Assembly (NCBI GenBank): GCA_934555855.1
Contig: CAKTFL010000094.1
Coordinates: forward strand, 1-7,588
Origin: an uncultured Sphingomonas sp.
GTDB taxonomy: Bacteria > Pseudomonadota > Alphaproteobacteria > Sphingomonadales > Sphingomonadaceae
DNA length: 7,588 nucleotides
Direction of reading: 5' to 3'
A program made the translations under genes and the position numbers. Shown one piece after another: positions 4,535 through 7,588 of the stretch; position 1 is the stretch's first letter, and every line of letters starts with the position of its first letter. Under the pieces are notes generated by a model that saw only the letters and a list, made by a program, of their open reading frames with translations, was not told the DNA's origin and did no database searches.

Positions 4535-6724
4535 ATGGAAATCGACCGCCGCCAGTTTGCGGGCCTGTCGACAGCGGCAACGATGGTAGGCCTGTCCTCC
4601 GTCTCCCGGGCTGCCCGCGCGGCTGGCACCGCCAATGTTCCATGGCATCAGCGGGTCAAGCGCGTCCTCCACCTCAACTTCAATGAGCGCGATCCGCTCG
4701 ACATGGATGTTGAAGCATATGCCGACTTGCTGGCGGCGGCGAAGGCGCAGGTTACGTTCCTCAGCGTCACCGGTTCCGTTTCTTTCTATCCTTCAGCGGT
4801 GCCGGATTTTTATCCGGCTGCCGGACTGAACGGCCGGGACCTGTTTGGCGAGTGCGTCAGCGCGCTTCGCAAGCGGAACATCCGGGTCGTCGGCCGCTTC
4901 AGCCCCGATATCGTTCAGCTTCGTGCGGCCGAAAAGCATCCGGACTGGTTCCGCCGCGACAAGGACGGCCAGATCGCGCGCGAGGGAGCCGGCGGCGGGG
5001 TGCTTCCGCCCAATTATGGCGAAACCTGCCAGTTCACTGCCTATTACGATCAACAAATCCCTGCGATCATGCGCGAGCTTGTCACGCGCTACGATGTGGA
5101 CGGTCTATATACGAACGGCTGGCCCAACACGAACATTCGCAAATGCTACTGCCAGGCCTGCCGCAAGATCGCCGATCCAGACACGCAGGCCTATATCGAC
5201 GCTTATCAGAAGCGTGCGATCGACATCTGGAATCTTTACACCGGCATCGCCAAGCAGGGACGCAGCGACCGGTTCTACACCGGCAATCTGACGGGCGGCT
5301 TGAAGGGCGGGCAACTCGACCTAACGGCGATGACCCGGACCGCCGAGGTGTTCCTGGCCGACAACCAAAACCGGGGACCGGGCCTGCCAGTGTGGGACTC
5401 GGCCCAGCAGGCGCGACTGGGGCATGACATCATGGGCAAGCGCCCGGTCTTCAACCTGACCGGCGGCTGGGCACGAGGCAACAATATCTGGTGGCGTAAC
5501 GCAACCGCCAATGAGGCTGAAATCAGGAGCCGCATGGCCCAGACCATGGCTGCGGGCGGCGCGGTTCACTTTCATTGGCTAGGCGATCATCAGGGCTTCA
5601 ACGAGGATCGCCGCTGGCAGACGATCGCGCGCGAAACGCTGTCCTGGCAAGCGAGCAACGACAGGCACTTCCACGTTGTCCGCTCGCTGCACCGCGTCGC
5701 CATGATTGTCTCGCCGCTCACCAATCGCGTCTATTCGCGACCGGACGGGAGCGACGCGCTCGACTCCGTCCAAGGCCTGTATGCGATCCTGCTCGAAGCG
5801 CGCATTCCGTTCGACCTGCTGACGGCGGAGAACCTCACGCGAGAAAAACTCGCGCAATATTCGGCGGTCCTGCTCGCGAACGTTGCGATCCTGACGGACG
5901 CGCAGCTCGGGCTGATCAGCGACTTCGTCGACAAGGGCGGCTCGATGATGACGAGCTTCGAAACCGGCCTTTATGGCGTCGATGGCAAGGCGCGTGCGGA
6001 CTTCGCCTTCGGGCGGCTGTTCGGGATGAAGCGCACAGGTGATCGCGCCGAAAGCCACAAGCCGCTGCCGGGGAACACGACGCCATATCCGGCCACCTTT
6101 GCGCACCTTCAGCGGATCGAGCGCCAGCATCCGATTCTGAGCGAGTTCAAGGACACCAACTGGATCCTTGGCCCCAACTGGTCGGTCCCCGTCACGGCCG
6201 AAGGGGCTCCGGTGCTGACCCTGATCGACCCCTACCCCATCTACCCGACCGAGCAGACCTACAGCCGTGAGCCGCATACGAAAAAGCCGGCGCTGGTGCT
6301 GCGGGAGCGAGGTCGTTCGCGGCTGGCGCATCTGACGGGCGACAACGAGGGGACGTACTGGCGCACCGGCGGCGACGATCTCGCTCGGCTGGTGGCCAAT
6401 ACTGTGCGCTGGGTCGCGCGGGACGAGGTGGGCGTGCAGGTCGATGGCGATGGGCTGATCGAGATCTTCGGGTGGCAGACCGAGCCTGGCTACGCCGTGC
6501 ATTTGGTCAACTACACCAACCCCAACGCATACGCGAACACGTTCCGGAAGCTGTATCCGATCGGCGCCCAGACCGTTCGCATGACAGTTCCGGCCGACAA
6601 GCGGATTCGCCGCGCAACCCTTCTGCGCGCCGGCACGGAGTTACCGTTCCAACAGGACGGCCGGAGCGTCAGCTTCACGGTTCCGGGCCTGGTCGAACAC
6701 GAGGTTGCCGCTTTCGAGACCTGA
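4535..6724 (+). CDS. Tat-exported GHL6-like putative glycoside hydrolase
   Basis: Protein of 729 residues. It starts with a twin-arginine signal (DRRQFAGLS at 4-12, hydrophobic core, Ala-rich cleavage region near 27-31), so it is folded before export to the periplasm. Residues about 40-380 resemble hypothetical glycosyl hydrolase family GHL6 (TIM-barrel, amylase-like): VLHLNFNERDPLDMD, a SFYPS segment, DLFGECVSALRKRNIRVVGR, EKHPDWFRRDKDGQ and YDVDGLYTNGW with Asp189 as a possible catalytic acid. A CYCxxC cluster (204-209) with Cys165 may bind zinc, as cysteine clusters do in GH42. Residues about 386-500 look like the GH42 trimerisation (glutamine-amidotransferase-like) domain (GLYAILLEARIPFDLL, then the DFVDKGGSMM turn), followed by a beta-rich C-terminus. 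The ATG at 4535 has GAGGGGA 4 nt upstream. The receptor gene follows 51 bp downstream, suggesting one operon. Substrate is not readable from sequence; the family is defined by homology and few members are characterised. Confidence 0.8.
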   Translation: MEIDRRQFAGLSTAATMVGLSSVSRAARAAGTANVPWHQRVKRVLHLNFNERDPLDMDVEAYADLLAAAKAQVTFLSVTGSVSFYPSAVPDFYPAAGLNGRDLFGECVSALRKRNIRVVGRFSPDIVQLRAAEKHPDWFRRDKDGQIAREGAGGGVLPPNYGETCQFTAYYDQQIPAIMRELVTRYDVDGLYTNGWPNTNIRKCYCQACRKIADPDTQAYIDAYQKRAIDIWNLYTGIAKQGRSDRFYTGNLTGGLKGGQLDLTAMTRTAEVFLADNQNRGPGLPVWDSAQQARLGHDIMGKRPVFNLTGGWARGNNIWWRNATANEAEIRSRMAQTMAAGGAVHFHWLGDHQGFNEDRRWQTIARETLSWQASNDRHFHVVRSLHRVAMIVSPLTNRVYSRPDGSDALDSVQGLYAILLEARIPFDLLTAENLTREKLAQYSAVLLANVAILTDAQLGLISDFVDKGGSMMTSFETGLYGVDGKARADFAFGRLFGMKRTGDRAESHKPLPGNTTPYPATFAHLQRIERQHPILSEFKDTNWILGPNWSVPVTAEGAPVLTLIDPYPIYPTEQTYSREPHTKKPALVLRERGRSRLAHLTGDNEGTYWRTGGDDLARLVANTVRWVARDEVGVQVDGDGLIEIFGWQTEPGYAVHLVNYTNPNAYANTFRKLYPIGAQTVRMTVPADKRIRRATLLRAGTELPFQQDGRSVSFTVPGLVEHEVAAFET

Positions 6725-6762
6725 CCCGCAACACGCGCGGGAGCAAACCAAAGAAGAGAAAC

Positions 6763-6768
6763 AAGGAG
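6763..6768 (+). promoter_or_regulatory. Ribosome binding site of the TonB receptor
   Basis: AAGGAG lies 7 nt before the ATG at 6776, fixing the start that places a clean signal peptide at the N-terminus. Confidence 0.75.
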
Positions 6769-6775
6769 AGGACAA

Positions 6776-7588
6776 ATGAACAGGGTCTCCCTGATCGGCA
6801 CCAGCTTGCTTGCTGTTGCCGCAGCTTTCGCCGCGACCAGCGCCGGGGCGCAGACGCAATCCGTCACGTCAGGCCAGCCCGCGCCGACCCCGGCGCCAGC
6901 CGCCACGGAGACGGCCACCCCGCCCGCCGCCGGGAACACCGTTCCGCAGGATGCGCCGTCACAAGATGCGAGCGGGACGTTGCAGGACACCAACGCCGAA
7001 GCTGCCAGCAGCGCTGAGCCTGCCGCTCAGGGAGACGTGGTGGTTACCGGATCGCGCCTTGCCCGCGGCTTTTCGACGCCAACCCCTGTCACCGCGGTCA
7101 GCGCAGACCAGCTTGCGGCCACCGCGCCCAATAACATCGCCGAGGCCGTCAGCAACCTGCCCGCCTTTGCGAACTCGGCCAACGCGAACCGGACCACTGG
7201 CGGGTCGCCCGCCGGAACCGCCGGGCAGAGCATCCTGAACCTGCGAAGCCTTGGCACCCAGCGCAACCTCATTCTACTTGATGGCCAGCGCGTGATCGCT
7301 TCGAACGCCGCTGGCGGAGTGGACATCAACCGCCTGCCGCAATCGCTGATCCGTAGCGTGGAGGTGGTCACCGGCGGCGCCTCTGCCGCTTACGGCTCCG
7401 ATGCTGTTTCCGGCGTCGTCAACTTCATACTCGATACCCGCTTCACGGGTGTGAAAGCATCGGTGCAAAGCGGCGTTTCCACCTACGGCGACACGCCCTC
7501 AGTGCTCGCCAGTGCTAGCTGGGGCGGCTCGTTCGCCGATGATCGCCTACATGTCGTCCTGAATGGCGAGGTATTCCACCAGAAGGCG
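6776..7588 (+). CDS. TonB-dependent outer-membrane receptor, N-terminal part
   Basis: The frame is open from the ATG at 6776 to the window edge, giving the first 271 residues of a protein that in this family is usually 700-1100 long. Residues 1-25 are a Sec signal peptide (hydrophobic core LLAVAAAFAA, cleavage after AGA). Residues about 26-85 are a low-complexity Ala/Pro/Thr/Gln linker. The plug domain spans about 87-220: TonB-box-like DVVVTGSR, PVTAVSADQL, NIAEAVSNLPAF, LNLRSLGTQRNLILLDGQRV, INRLPQSLIRSVEVVTGGAS, AYGSDAVSGVVNFIL. The first barrel strands follow. The class uses TonB-ExbBD energy to import large or scarce ligands. Coupling to a secreted glycoside hydrolase and a LysR gene suggests an oligosaccharide or glycoside rather than iron, but the ligand is inferred from neighbours. 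The plug resembles the Caulobacter/sphingomonad receptor type. No STN (transcription-signalling) domain is seen. Confidence 0.93.
   Translation, partial: MNRVSLIGTSLLAVAAAFAATSAGAQTQSVTSGQPAPTPAPAATETATPPAAGNTVPQDAPSQDASGTLQDTNAEAASSAEPAAQGDVVVTGSRLARGFSTPTPVTAVSADQLAATAPNNIAEAVSNLPAFANSANANRTTGGSPAGTAGQSILNLRSLGTQRNLILLDGQRVIASNAAGGVDINRLPQSLIRSVEVVTGGASAAYGSDAVSGVVNFILDTRFTGVKASVQSGVSTYGDTPSVLASASWGGSFADDRLHVVLNGEVFHQKA

Noticed and set aside
5579..6502. 307-codon minus-strand frame inside the hydrolase gene
   Set aside because: It lies wholly within a gene with clear domain signatures and shows only the antisense bias of GC-rich codons.

Overview
The window looks like a high-GC alphaproteobacterial chromosome segment, most likely from a sphingomonad (Sphingomonas/Novosphingobium type). 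This rests on overall codon use, a DTG-type proton-pumping rhodopsin, and a TonB-dependent receptor with a typical sphingomonad plug (VVTGSR start, VEVVTGGASAAYGSDAVSGVVNF-like core) preceded by a Tat-exported glycosidase. The assignment to a group is inference.

Layout. (1) 1-949, minus strand: a rhodopsin gene (start corrected to 949), followed 8 nt downstream by the first 41 codons of another gene that runs off the window edge; a retinal-forming Blh-type enzyme is one contextual guess. (2) 950-1804: no convincing gene, but a perfect 14-bp palindrome upstream of the rhodopsin and a strong compound hairpin at 1631-1688. (3) 1805-3022, plus strand: an E1-like (ThiF/MoeB) adenylyltransferase that lacks a credible start and is broken by a one-base frameshift near 2340-2375, overlapped by an intact JAB/JAMM metalloprotease. 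These look like the remains of a bacterial ubiquitin-like conjugation/deconjugation module; no E2 or ubiquitin-like gene is visible. (4) 3023-3457: non-coding, with small inverted repeats. (5) 3458-4423, minus: a LysR-type regulator, divergent from (6) 4535-6724, a Tat-secreted GHL6-like putative glycoside hydrolase with a GH42-type trimerisation domain, and (7) 6776 to the end, the N-terminal 271 residues of a TonB-dependent receptor. The 111-bp divergent gap carries a perfect 12-bp inverted repeat and three TGCGCA boxes, the best operator candidate in the window.

How they work together: parts 5-7 read as a small regulated uptake-and-hydrolysis locus for a carbohydrate or glycoside (receptor in the outer membrane, hydrolase in the periplasm, LysR regulator in the cytoplasm). 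Part 1 is a separate phototrophy unit. Part 3 is probably a decaying accessory island between the two.
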